Shown here: in pieces, positions 43,628-52,301 of the stretch
How positions within the stretch are numbered: position 1 is the first letter of the stretch
Layout: each line of letters begins with the position of its first letter
Assembly: GCA_022652985.1 (NCBI GenBank)
Contig: JALCRY010000010.1
Location: 1 to 55,483 of the forward strand
Length of the DNA: 55,483 nucleotides
Origin: Eubacteriaceae bacterium
Lineage (GTDB): Bacteria > Bacillota > Clostridia > Peptostreptococcales > Anaerovoracaceae
Direction: 5' to 3'
The notes under the pieces: model-generated
What the model saw: only the letters and a program-made list of their open reading frames with translations
What the model was told of the DNA's origin: nothing
Database searches by the model: none
Position numbers and translations under genes: made by a program

Positions 43628-44812
43628 ATGAAAAAAACGGTCAGGGACATTGATGTAAAAGGAAAGAAGTGCCTGGTGAGGTGCGACTTCAACGTGCCGA
43701 TGCAGGACGGAAAAATCACCGATGATGTCAGGATCAGAGCAGCGCTTCCTACGATCGAATATCTCAGGGACAACGGCGCGAAGGTCATCCTGATGTCGCA
43801 CATGGGCAGGCCGAAAGGTCAGCCTAACAAGGAATTCACACTGGCGCCGGTCGCAGAGAGGCTCGGGGAACTGCTGGGCGGTGCAGTAATATTCGCGCAG
43901 TCCGACCGCGTGGTGGATGACGGTGTCGTTGCCGCAGTCGCCGCGATGAAAGACGGGGAAATATTACTGCTGGAAAATACGCGTTACCGTGAAGAGGAGA
44001 CCAAGAACGATCCTGCCTTCTCCAAAGAGCTGGCACAGCTCGGCGAGATATTCGTGAATGATGCGTTCGGCACGGCGCACAGAGCACATTGCTCGACCGC
44101 CGGAGTTGCCGAATTCATGCCGGCTGTATCGGGCTTCCTTATTGAAAAGGAAATCAAATTCCTCGGAGAAGCTGTCAACGATCCGAAGAGACCGTTCGTG
44201 GCCATCATGGGCGGCGCCAAGGTCGGAGATAAAATACCGGTGATCGAGAATCTGCTGACAAAAGTGGATGCGCTGATCATTGGCGGCGGCATGTCATATA
44301 CTTTCTTCAAGGGCGAGGGACTGGAAATCGGCACGTCGCTTCTGGACGAGGACAGCATCGAACTGACGAAGAAGCTCAGACAGGAAGCTGCCGATGCGGG
44401 AGTGGATCTCCTGCTGCCGGTCGATGTCGTTTGCGCGAAAGAATTTGCGAACGACTCTGAAACACTGGTATGTGACAAGGACAAAATGCCGGCGGATATG
44501 ATGGGCATGGATATTGGTCCGAAGAGCGTAAAACTTTTCTCGGATGAGATAGCAAAAGCAGGAACTGTCGTCTGGAACGGGCCGATGGGCGTGTTCGAGA
44601 TGAGCAATTTCGCAGGCGGCACCAGGGCAGTAGCTGAGGCTCTGGCTGCCAGCAGCGCGATAACCGTGATCGGCGGAGGCGACTCCGCGGCGGCTGTCAA
44701 GCAGTTCGGTCTTGACGACAAGATGACACACATTTCAACAGGCGGCGGCGCATCGCTCGAATTCCTGGAAGGAAAGGAATTGCCGGGTGTAGCCGTTCTT
44801 GAGGATAAGTAA
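43628..44812 (+). CDS. pgk: Phosphoglycerate kinase
   Basis: 394 aa, standard. N-terminal [45 protein letters not shown], hinge and C-terminal nucleotide part with GGAKVGDKI, the WNGPMGVFE motif and [11 protein letters not shown] near the ATP phosphates. It makes ATP from 1,3-bisphosphoglycerate. It starts 11 bases after gap with AAGGAGA, so both are co-translated from one message. No fusion to triosephosphate isomerase. Confidence 0.97.
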   Translation: MKKTVRDIDVKGKKCLVRCDFNVPMQDGKITDDVRIRAALPTIEYLRDNGAKVILMSHMGRPKGQPNKEFTLAPVAERLGELLGGAVIFAQSDRVVDDGVVAAVAAMKDGEILLLENTRYREEETKNDPAFSKELAQLGEIFVNDAFGTAHRAHCSTAGVAEFMPAVSGFLIEKEIKFLGEAVNDPKRPFVAIMGGAKVGDKIPVIENLLTKVDALIIGGGMSYTFFKGEGLEIGTSLLDEDSIELTKKLRQEAADAGVDLLLPVDVVCAKEFANDSETLVCDKDKMPADMMGMDIGPKSVKLFSDEIAKAGTVVWNGPMGVFEMSNFAGGTRAVAEALAASSAITVIGGGDSAAAVKQFGLDDKMTHISTGGGASLEFLEGKELPGVAVLEDK

Positions 44813-44882
44813 GCATTTGTGCAGATAAGCGCAGGAATGATTGCTTGGATGCGAAAGCAGAAAGGATATAAGGGGATTAATA

Positions 44883-45629
44883 ATGAGGATTCCATTTATT
44901 GCCGGAAACTGGAAAATGAACATGTCGGGCAGGGATGCCGTAGAGTTCGCGGAGCAGTTCAAGGCACTCTATAAAAATACCGATGTAAGGACGGCGATCT
45001 GCGCTCCTTATGTACATCTCGAACTGCTCGTTGAAGCGTTCGACGGTACAGACATCAAAGTCGGTGCGGAAAATGCGCACTGGGAAGACAGCGGCGCATA
45101 CACGGGCGAAGTTTCAGTACCGATGCTTGAAGAAATCGGCGTTGACTACTGCATCATCGGACATTCGGAGAGAAGACAGTATTTCAATGAAACAGATGAA
45201 ACTGTGAACCTCAAGCTGAAGAAACTCTTCACTTCTTCGATCCTGCCGATCCTGTGCGTAGGAGAGGTGCTCGAGGAAAGAGAAGCCGGAAAAGAGAAGG
45301 AAATCGTCGGCGGACAGCTCAAAAAGGATCTGGAAGGTCTGACGGCTGACAATGTCAGAAAACTGGTAATAGCCTATGAACCTGTATGGGCGATAGGCAC
45401 CGGCAAGACCGCCACTCCTGAACAGGCAAATGAGATGTGCGGATTTATCCGCGACGTCATAACTGATCTTTATGATGAAGATGTTGCGGACGAAGTGATC
45501 ATCCAGTACGGCGGCAGCATGAATCCTGAAAATGCAACCGAACTCATGAATCAGCCGGAAATAGACGGCGGACTAATCGGCGGAGCAAGCCTCAGCGCCG
45601 AAAAGTTCATGAAAGTCATAGACTTCTAA
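44883..45629 (+). CDS. tpiA: Triosephosphate isomerase
   Basis: 248 aa. FIAGNWKMNMSG (active-site Asn and Lys), IIGHSERR (His), AYEPVWAIGTGKTATPEQA (catalytic Glu and flexible loop 6) and the phosphate-binding GGSMN and GGLIGGASL. It interconverts dihydroxyacetone phosphate and glyceraldehyde-3-phosphate. The ATG at 44883 with AAGGGG upstream was preferred to an ATG 14 codons earlier, which lies outside the conserved start. Last glycolytic gene here: gpmI and eno, which often follow, are absent and a repeat zone is in their place. Terminator after the stop. Confidence 0.97.
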   Translation: MRIPFIAGNWKMNMSGRDAVEFAEQFKALYKNTDVRTAICAPYVHLELLVEAFDGTDIKVGAENAHWEDSGAYTGEVSVPMLEEIGVDYCIIGHSERRQYFNETDETVNLKLKKLFTSSILPILCVGEVLEEREAGKEKEIVGGQLKKDLEGLTADNVRKLVIAYEPVWAIGTGKTATPEQANEMCGFIRDVITDLYDEDVADEVIIQYGGSMNPENATELMNQPEIDGGLIGGASLSAEKFMKVIDF

Positions 45630-45693
45630 ATAAATCAGCAACAGCAATATTGATTTAATAATATCGAATTGATGTAATGATATCGATCTGCTA

Positions 45694-45722
45694 AAACCCG
45701 CGGCCGTGCGCCGCGGGTTTTT
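45694..45722 (+). terminator. Intrinsic terminator of gap-pgk-tpiA
   Basis: AAACCCGCGG (45694-45703) pairs fully with CCGCGGGTTT (45711-45720), 7-base loop, T tail. Confidence 0.92.
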
Positions 45723-45860
45723 ATATGGCACTATAACCGTTTGGATTTTAGTATGGCAGCATTATACTGCGGCTTTTAGTATGGCGACATAATACTGCGG
45801 GTTTTAATATGGCGGCATTGCACCGCAAGTTTTAGTATGGCGGCATTGCCGGATGACACT
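45719..45860. repeat. 28-bp tandem repeat after tpiA terminator
   Basis: TTTTAGTATGGCGGCAT-like units begin at 45746, 45774, 45802 and 45830, exactly 28 bp apart, with a partial earlier unit at 45719 that shares the terminator's T run. AGTAT and ATACT arms allow a small hairpin in the best-preserved copies. The final copy decays into unique sequence. Confidence 0.88.
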
Positions 45861-45890
45861 TAATCGTTTAATCGATAAGATCATTCTGAG

Positions 45891-45952
45891 TTGATATAAT
45901 AAATATGCAACAGGGAGGAGTCGTTTGTATGCCCTATTTCACGATTAGATGA
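45891..45952 (+). other. Promoter, ribosome binding site and 7-codon open frame at left end of array 2
   Basis: TTGATATAAT (extended -10, hexamer 45895-45900) precedes GGGAGGAG (45913-45920), 8 bases, then ATG at 45929 opening a 7-codon frame MPYFTIR with TGA stop inside the first 85-bp unit. All nine units in both arrays keep an ATG and TGA at the same distance (MLYSAIR, MPYSAFR and so on), but only this one has a ribosome binding site. It may be a leader peptide or a coincidence of the repeat. Confidence 0.35.
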
Positions 45953-46250
45953 GGTCTGCAGTGCCGATATCCGGCCAATGGGGTATATTATTTCATCCAT
46001 CATGGCCATTTGTATGCCCTATTCCGCATTTAGATGAGGTCTGCAGTGCCGATATCCGGCCAATGGGGTATATTATTTCATCCATCATGGCCATTTGTAT
46101 GCCCTATTTCACGATTAGATGAGGTCTGCAGCGCCGATATCCGGTCAATGGGGTATATTTTTTCATTGATCACGGCCGTTTGTATGCCCTATTTCACGAT
46201 TAGATGAGGTCTACAGCGCCCATATCCGCCTAATAGGGCATACAAATGTG
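45927..46250. repeat. Array 2: four 85-bp tandem hairpin units
   Basis: Units start with GTATGCCCTATT or a close variant at 45927, 46012, 46097 and 46182, exact period 85. The core GATTAGATGAGGTCTGCAG and GCCGATATCCGGCC is the same as array 1. Left arm GTATGCCCTATT pairs with the right arm (AATGGGGTATA by G-U pairs; in the last unit AATAGGGCATAC, a perfect 12-bp match), so each unit can fold. The last unit stops after its right arm at about 46247, 60 bases before the secG promoter. Confidence 0.95.
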
Positions 46251-46309
46251 CCGCCGTTTCGTCGTACACATGCGTCACACCTCTGCCGCACATTAATCTG
46301 ACATACCCC

Positions 46310-46338
46310 TTGCTTTCAGCGGCCGGGTATGGTAATAT
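46310..46338 (+). promoter_or_regulatory. Candidate sigma-A promoter of secG
   Basis: TTGCTT (46310-46315), 17-bp spacer, TAATAT (46333-46338), about 55 bases before the start codon. Confidence 0.6.
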
Positions 46339-46393
46339 AGTAAAGCTATTGAAAAAAATAAGAATGATTTAGATATATCGGAGGTATAATCAC

Positions 46394-46630
46394 ATGAAGA
46401 TCATGATGATCATATTAGCGGTCATAAGTGTAATAATTGTAGGAGTTATCCTGATGCAGGAGAGCAACAGCGCAGGGCTTTCGGGTTCTATCGCAGGCGG
46501 AGCTGAGCAGCTTTTCGGGAAAAAGAAGAGTCAGGGTTATGACGCTATCCTGCACAAGGTTACGATAGTATGTGCAGTGGCATACATTATCCTTTCGCTT
46601 GCGATCGTTACGCTTGAAGGCGTACAGTAA
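46394..46630 (+). CDS. secG: Preprotein translocase subunit SecG
   Basis: 78 aa. Two membrane helices (about residues 2-20 and 54-74) flank a loop with VILMQESNSAGLSGSIAGGAEQLFGKKKSQG, the well-conserved SecG signature. It assists SecYE and SecA in protein export. GGAGG lies before the ATG. In many Clostridia secG and rnr follow the glycolytic genes, and the same order remains here, although a leftward gene is inserted between secG and rnr. Confidence 0.95.
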   Translation: MKIMMIILAVISVIIVGVILMQESNSAGLSGSIAGGAEQLFGKKKSQGYDAILHKVTIVCAVAYIILSLAIVTLEGVQ

Positions 46631-46643
46631 AACAAAAGATGAA

Positions 46644-46675
46644 ACTCCCGAGCATCTGCCCGGGAGTATTTTTTT
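46644..46675 (+). terminator. Intrinsic terminator of secG
   Basis: ACTCCCG (46644-46650) pairs with CGGGAGT (46661-46667), with a short inner GC pairing, followed by ATTTTTTT. Confidence 0.88.
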
Positions 46676-46832
46676 AGGGTATTGCAGCAACAAGTACCAT
46701 ATACAGCGCATTGCCTGATGCTTCCTGATGCTGCTGATGCCTGATCATGCGGGCCACAGTGCTGCACAGTGCAATACAACTCCGCACACGCCATACGGTG
46801 CTGAAAGATGATATGTGCTATCCGCTGCGGTA

Positions 46833-47291
46833 TCAGCAGTTGCAGTCGATGAACGGGCGGAACTTCCAGAGATTGAGTCCGACCTGCGGGCTGTAGACTC
46901 TGCCGACGCTGCCGTCAGATACAGTAATGACGATTTCGCCGGTCGCGCTTATTACTGCGGAATTAAGATGACCGCCGCTGCACTTGATCGTGCCGTCGTC
47001 CTGGAGCTGAGCGAACATCGCATGACAGTGAAGATACACCTCATTGCTGTCGTCGCGGGTGACATTGCCCGTGAGCGAAACGAGTTCAAGCATGCCCTCG
47101 ATGTCGCACGAATGATATTCCTGGCCGGCGACGTCATATACTCCGACGACTGCCTTGGAGCAGGCGCCGAGGCCCTGAACGGAAGCGAGACGGATGTCCT
47201 CCTTTTCGCAGATTTCTTTGAGATCCTCGAGGATCTCCTCTCCCTGTTTGAATTTAGCGTAAATAACGTTGTCGAATCTTCTGTAATCCAT
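46833..47291 (-). CDS. PPC-domain (DUF296) protein
   Basis: 152 aa, one PPC domain. Features are LKEICEKEDIRLASVQGLGACSKAVVGVYD, LVSLTGNVTR, and the metal-site HCHAMFAQ with GGHLNSAVISATGEIVI. Bacterial members form zinc-binding trimers; some are called DNA-binding proteins from the plant AT-hook relatives, but here no AT-hook is present. The function is open. It lies between secG and rnr on the opposite strand, which breaks the usual gene order. AGGTGTAC is a moderate ribosome binding site. Confidence 0.88.
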   Translation of the reverse strand: MDYRRFDNVIYAKFKQGEEILEDLKEICEKEDIRLASVQGLGACSKAVVGVYDVAGQEYHSCDIEGMLELVSLTGNVTRDDSNEVYLHCHAMFAQLQDDGTIKCSGGHLNSAVISATGEIVITVSDGSVGRVYSPQVGLNLWKFRPFIDCNC

Positions 47292-47347
47292 AGTACACCT
47301 CCACGATAAGTATTATATAATAGAAATATGAAAGGTTGAATATATAA

Positions 47348-49303
47348 ATGGCAAAGAAAAATAAAAAACATATGCCGCCGAAAACGGGCGTCATACATAA
47401 ACATAAAAGAGGTTTCGGATTCGTGACGCCGGAAGATGAGGACGGGTCGCTGGGCGATATTTTCGTACCGGGCAAAAGCATGAACGGCGCCATGAACGGC
47501 GATATAGTTGAAGTCAATCTCATTCCGGAGTATCTCTGGGAGCAGTCACGCGAAGGCATAGTTACACGGATCATTTCCCGGAGCGTCGAAGAGGTCGTCG
47601 GGACATTTGAAAAAAATAAAAAGTTCGGCTTTGTAGTGCCGGACGACAGGAAGCAGAACGACGATATTTTCATCAAGAAAAAGGATTTCGGCGGAGCGAA
47701 GCGCGGGGACAAGGTGGTCGCTAAGATCGTCAAGTACCCGGGAAAGCACGACAGCGCGGAGGGCAGGATCATTCAGATCATCAGCCATGCGGGCGAACCC
47801 GGCGGCGATATCAAAGGGCTGATCAGGCAGTACAATGTGCCGGCCGAATTTCCGAAGAAAGTAATACAGGAAGCGAAGGCGCTGGAGGCGCAGGGAGTGC
47901 GGAGATCGGACATTGCTGCGAGAAAAGATCTGAGAGGCAAAACGATCTTCACCATCGACGGAGCCGATTCGAAAGATTTCGACGATGCGGTCTCGGTGGA
48001 AAAGCTGGAGAACGGGGATTATCTTCTCGGAGTGCATATCGCGGATGTCAGTCATTATGTCAAAGAGAACGGATCTCTGGACCGGGAGGCTTTCGGCCGC
48101 GGCAACAGTATTTATCTGGTCGATCAGGTAATACCGATGCTGCCTGAAATGCTTTCGAACGGCATCTGCAGTCTGAACCCGGGCGTCGACAGGCTCACGC
48201 TTTCGGTCGATATGGAAATTACTCCGGCCGGCGATGTCGTGCGGCAGGAGATATATGAGAGCGTCATCAGGTCATGCGAAAGAATGGTCTATACAGATGT
48301 ATCGGACATACTCGAAAAAAATGACAGAGCGCTGATAGAAAAATACGCTGACATTTATCAGGATATCCTGATGATGGACGAACTGGCTTCGGTCCTGGCG
48401 AAGAAAAAAGACGCCAGGGGCAGTCTTGATTTCGACATTGAAGAATCAGAGATCACGCTGGACAGCAGCGGTGTTGCGGTCGGGATCGGCGCGGCGGAGA
48501 GAAGAACTGCGAACAAGATGATAGAGGAATTCATGCTCCTGGCAAACGAAACTGTCGCGAGAGAATACAATGAAAAGGGAGCTCCGTTCGTCTATCGTGT
48601 GCACGATAAACCGTCGCGCGACAAGATGGAGGAATTCCAGACATTCCTGCAGGGAGTGGGCATCGGACTGAACGGAAGCCCGGAGAGCATTACGCCGAAA
48701 CAGCTGCACGAGGTGCTGGAAAAAGTCAGCGGGCACACATATGAAAACGTCGTGAGCAGCGTCATGCTGCGGTCGATGCAGAAAGCGATATACAACACGG
48801 AATGCCGGGGACACTTCGGACTGGCGCTCGATTATTACTGCCACTTCACCTCGCCGATCAGGAGGTATCCGGATCTGATGATCCACAGAATAATCAAGGC
48901 GTACCTTCACGGTGAAGTCGACCAGAAAGCGTTTCGCAATTTCCGGAAGAAGGCGAAGGAGGCCGCGGAGCATTCATCGGAGACGGAACGAACGGCCATA
49001 GATCTCGAACGCGATGTCGAGAAGCTGAAGAAATGTGAATACATGTCTTACCATGTCGGCGAGGAATACGACGGCATAGTTTCCGGTGTTACCAATTACG
49101 GGATCTATGTGGAGCTGCCGAATACCGTTGAGGGCATGATCAGGCTGACGGATCTGAACGACGACTATTACGAATTCGAGCCGCAGCATTACCGCCTTAT
49201 CGGGCGCAGGACAAACAGGATATTCGCGCTCGGTGACGAGATGCGGATAAAGGTTTCTGCGGTGAATATCGAAGAACGTGAAATCGACTTCATTATGATC
49301 TGA
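47348..49303 (+). CDS. rnr: Ribonuclease R
   Basis: 651 aa. Order: two cold-shock-like OB domains (GVIHKHKRGFGFVTPED near 12 and a second, GTFEKNKKFGFVVPDD, near 90), catalytic RNB domain with TIDGADSKDFDDAVSVEKL (metal-binding Asp residues), IPMLPEMLSNGICSLNPG and SPIRRYPDLMIHRI, and a C-terminal S1 domain (about 570-651). It degrades structured RNA 3'-5' and assists in tmRNA quality control. It is shorter than E. coli RNase R since the basic tail after S1 is missing. In related genomes smpB and ssrA follow; here the trk operon lies convergent 22 bases on. Confidence 0.95.
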   Translation: MAKKNKKHMPPKTGVIHKHKRGFGFVTPEDEDGSLGDIFVPGKSMNGAMNGDIVEVNLIPEYLWEQSREGIVTRIISRSVEEVVGTFEKNKKFGFVVPDDRKQNDDIFIKKKDFGGAKRGDKVVAKIVKYPGKHDSAEGRIIQIISHAGEPGGDIKGLIRQYNVPAEFPKKVIQEAKALEAQGVRRSDIAARKDLRGKTIFTIDGADSKDFDDAVSVEKLENGDYLLGVHIADVSHYVKENGSLDREAFGRGNSIYLVDQVIPMLPEMLSNGICSLNPGVDRLTLSVDMEITPAGDVVRQEIYESVIRSCERMVYTDVSDILEKNDRALIEKYADIYQDILMMDELASVLAKKKDARGSLDFDIEESEITLDSSGVAVGIGAAERRTANKMIEEFMLLANETVAREYNEKGAPFVYRVHDKPSRDKMEEFQTFLQGVGIGLNGSPESITPKQLHEVLEKVSGHTYENVVSSVMLRSMQKAIYNTECRGHFGLALDYYCHFTSPIRRYPDLMIHRIIKAYLHGEVDQKAFRNFRKKAKEAAEHSSETERTAIDLERDVEKLKKCEYMSYHVGEEYDGIVSGVTNYGIYVELPNTVEGMIRLTDLNDDYYEFEPQHYRLIGRRTNRIFALGDEMRIKVSAVNIEEREIDFIMI

Positions 49304-49325
49304 TGGCCAACGGACGGCCGCATGA

Positions 49326-50801
49326 TTATCTGATGGCTGCCTTGTTCGGATTCCAGAATTCAGGCAGGAAGATCAGCAGGACAGTTGTAAGTTCGAGTCT
49401 GCCGATGATCATTACGAGCGACATGAACAGCTTGAGCGGTTCTGAGAACATAGCAAAATTGCCGGCGTCGCCGATTACTCCGAAGGCGGATCCCGTCGTC
49501 GAAAGCAGGGCAGCGGCCGCGCTGAGAGTCGATGTCATGTCGAGGTTCTGGAGTGAAAGCACAACGGCTGTCAGTACATATATAGCAAGATAGAGCACGA
49601 CAAAGGTGGTGATACTCGAGACTATTGGTCCCTGCATAGTATTGCCGCCTATTTTTACGGCGCGGACTGAGCGCGGATGCACTCGTCTGTAAAATCCTCT
49701 GGCGATGAGCTTGAAGACAACGACTATCCTGATGATTTTGATGCCGCCGCCTGTCGATGCGGCGCAACTTCCCATGAAGAGAAGGATGAACAGCACCATA
49801 TGGCATATGCCCGGCCAGTTGTTGTAATTGGTAATGGTAAATCCCGAGGTGGACGCGAACGCGGTCACCTGGAAGAATCCGTATCTCAGCGATTCACCGA
49901 TCGATCTGAATGTGCCGGAGAAATAAAGACCGGCTGAAACCATGAGCGTGGAAGCGGCGATGATGCAGAGATAAACGCGCAGTTCAACATTGTGCCTGAT
50001 CCCGGCCCAGTTCCTCTGGATAATATATATATACATCATAAAATTGACAGAAGACAGTATTGTGAATATCGAGATCACAAGCTCGACGTAAAGGCTGTTG
50101 TAATACGCCACGCCGGACGGGTGAAGCAGAAGTCCTGCCGTGGAAATGCTGCCGAGAGAATTTATCAGAGCCTCGAACGCTCCCATTGAGCTTCCGCGCC
50201 ACAGCATAAAGAACTCGCAGACTGTCAGGAATATATATGAAAAATAAAGCATTTTTGCGGTATCGGCAGTCTTGGCCGAGGTGCGCGTAACAGACGGTCC
50301 CGGTGTTTCGGCCGCCGCGATGCGAAGTCCGCTGATGCCGAACGAAGGGAGTATCGAGATGATAAATACGACTATTCCCATGCCGCCGAGCCAGTGCGTT
50401 GTCGCTTTCCACAGCAGAAGCGCATCGGACAGAACATGATCGGAAATGACTGACGCCCCGGTCGTGGTGTATCCTGCGACCGCTTCGAAGATCGCATTGC
50501 AGAGAGTGTGCGTCTGGCCGGAGAAGTAATACGGTATCGCTCCGAAAAGAGCGCAGGCGATCCAGCAGATCAGGACAGTCATGTAGCCGTCGCGTATGCG
50601 GAGTGTCCTTGATGATGTCGGTATGCACTTATACATTAAAAGGCCGAGGCCTATTGAAAGCAGAGACGACAGCATGAATGCATGCATTGTAACATTGTCG
50701 TCGTTATAATAAGCACAGAAAAGAGAAGGCAGCATAGCGATGCCTGTGATAATGAGCAGGAAGCCCAGTGTTTTGAAGATCGTCTTGAATCTGAAGTCCA
50801 T
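49326..50801 (-). CDS. trkH: TrkH-family potassium uptake protein, paralog 1
   Basis: 491 aa, about 10-12 membrane helices arranged as four M1-P-M2 repeats. The four pore loops contain TTTGAS, STAGLL, STSGFT and STTGSAF, each with the filter Gly. Forms the K+ channel part of the Trk system in the membrane; TrkA gates it. It is third in the leftward trkA-trkH-trkH operon, 24 bases after paralog 2. Pore loop 2 (SISTAGLLLHPSG) differs strongly from the paralog (TVGTGGFSNYGDS), so ion preference or gating may differ. Ends 22 bases from the end of rnr. Confidence 0.93.
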   Translation of the reverse strand: MDFRFKTIFKTLGFLLIITGIAMLPSLFCAYYNDDNVTMHAFMLSSLLSIGLGLLMYKCIPTSSRTLRIRDGYMTVLICWIACALFGAIPYYFSGQTHTLCNAIFEAVAGYTTTGASVISDHVLSDALLLWKATTHWLGGMGIVVFIISILPSFGISGLRIAAAETPGPSVTRTSAKTADTAKMLYFSYIFLTVCEFFMLWRGSSMGAFEALINSLGSISTAGLLLHPSGVAYYNSLYVELVISIFTILSSVNFMMYIYIIQRNWAGIRHNVELRVYLCIIAASTLMVSAGLYFSGTFRSIGESLRYGFFQVTAFASTSGFTITNYNNWPGICHMVLFILLFMGSCAASTGGGIKIIRIVVVFKLIARGFYRRVHPRSVRAVKIGGNTMQGPIVSSITTFVVLYLAIYVLTAVVLSLQNLDMTSTLSAAAALLSTTGSAFGVIGDAGNFAMFSEPLKLFMSLVMIIGRLELTTVLLIFLPEFWNPNKAAIR

Positions 50802-50825
50802 GTACTTTTCTTCTCCTTCTTAGTG

Positions 50826-52289
50826 CTAGCGGTAAGGGTTCCAGAATCTGCGCGAGAACAGCATGAACAGTGTGAACAGTTCAAGCCTGCCTGCGATCAT
50901 CGTGAACGACAATATCCATTTGCTGAAATCGCTGAAAGCAGCGAAGTTCAGCACAGGTCCGACTTTGGCGAACCCTGGTCCTATATTTCCGAGACATGTC
51001 CCCGCCGCCGAGAGCGTCGTCACAAGGTCGAAGCCGTCGACCGAGATCAGAAGCGAGACAACAAAGAAACAGACTATATATAGGAAAGTGAAACTCGTGA
51101 TGCCCTGTATTACTTCGGAATCGACGATCTTGCCGTCGACCTTGATGTTATACAGCGCATTCGGATGGAGCTTCGTAGTAATGTTCCGTTTTATTAATTT
51201 GAGCAGGACGAGCACTCTGCAGACCTTGATGCCGCCGCCGGTCGATGACGAACAGCCTCCGATGAAGAACAGCGCAAAGAGCATCATCTTGCAGAAAGTC
51301 GGCCAGAGATCGAAGTCCGTCGTGGCGTAACCCGTCGTCGTAATGATCGAAGCGACCTGGAAAAAACCTGCGCGGATCGAATCTGAAATATTGGTAACCG
51401 TGCCGGTCATGACAAGATCGAGCGCGATCAGCAGGCTGAATGCAGTAATGATATATATGTACAGTCTGAATTCAGAGTCCTGCCATATAGTGCGGATACT
51501 TTTAGTGATCGCGAAGTAATACAGGTTGAAATTCGCCCCGGACGCTATCATGAATATCGTGATCATCCATTCGCAGAAAGGACTGTGGAAGTGCGCGATA
51601 CTGTCGCCGTAGTTGGAAAAACCGCCTGTGCCGACCGTGCCGAACGTCTGCACCGACGCGTCGAAAAGGCTCATTCCTCCGAACATCAGGAGGACGATCT
51701 CGACGATCGTGAAGACCGTGTAAATCAGGTAAAGACTCTTGGCCATATCGCTGACTTTCGCCGTAGTCTTGGAAAAGGTAGGTCCCGGTGATTCGTTGCT
51801 GGCGATCAGCTGCCCGCCTATTCCCAGAGCAGGGAGCAGCGCGACTGCGAGGACGAGTATCCCCATGCCGCCGACCCAGTGCGTGAACGAACGCCAGAAA
51901 AGCATCGACTGAGGTATTACTGTAAGGTCCGGGATTATCGTCGACCCCGTGGTCGAGAAACCCGAGCACGTCTCGAAAAACGCATCCGCATAGGAAGGGA
52001 TGCATCCCTGAATGACGAAAGGAAGAGCCCCGATGAGGGACATGAAGATCCAGCACAGCGCCACGATGATATATCCGTCTCTGTTCTTTAATTTGCCCTT
52101 CGGAGTCTTAATGACCATGATAAGGCTGCCGCCCAGAGCGAACGAAGGGATAATGACCGCGAGGAATGCTTTTACAGAATCGATTTCACCATAATAGAAC
52201 CCCACCAGCATAGGGAGCATCATACAACCGGCTGTCAATATCATGAGCAGCCCTATGACTCGCACAATTGCTTTTATGTTGAGATCCAT
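50826..52289 (-). CDS. trkH: TrkH-family potassium uptake protein, paralog 2
   Basis: 487 aa, the same four-fold pore architecture; pore loops STTGSTI, GTGGFSNYG, TTTGYATTD and TCLGNIGPGF. The N-terminal DLNIKAIVRVIGLLMILTAG and central WVGGMGILVLAVALLP match typical Clostridial TrkH/KtrB-like proteins, and loop 2 and 4 fit the canonical form better than paralog 1. It lies 12 bases after trkA, so it is likely the main TrkA partner. The two TrkH proteins are similar throughout, which indicates an old tandem duplication. Confidence 0.93.
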   Translation of the reverse strand: MDLNIKAIVRVIGLLMILTAGCMMLPMLVGFYYGEIDSVKAFLAVIIPSFALGGSLIMVIKTPKGKLKNRDGYIIVALCWIFMSLIGALPFVIQGCIPSYADAFFETCSGFSTTGSTIIPDLTVIPQSMLFWRSFTHWVGGMGILVLAVALLPALGIGGQLIASNESPGPTFSKTTAKVSDMAKSLYLIYTVFTIVEIVLLMFGGMSLFDASVQTFGTVGTGGFSNYGDSIAHFHSPFCEWMITIFMIASGANFNLYYFAITKSIRTIWQDSEFRLYIYIITAFSLLIALDLVMTGTVTNISDSIRAGFFQVASIITTTGYATTDFDLWPTFCKMMLFALFFIGGCSSSTGGGIKVCRVLVLLKLIKRNITTKLHPNALYNIKVDGKIVDSEVIQGITSFTFLYIVCFFVVSLLISVDGFDLVTTLSAAGTCLGNIGPGFAKVGPVLNFAAFSDFSKWILSFTMIAGRLELFTLFMLFSRRFWNPYR

Positions 52290-52301
52290 TAAATTCTTCC
52301 T

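Noticed and set aside
45927-46250. Integron attC-like site array
   Set aside because: Units fold as hairpins of a suitable size, but no cassettes lie between them, there is no integrase, and the R-box motifs are absent.
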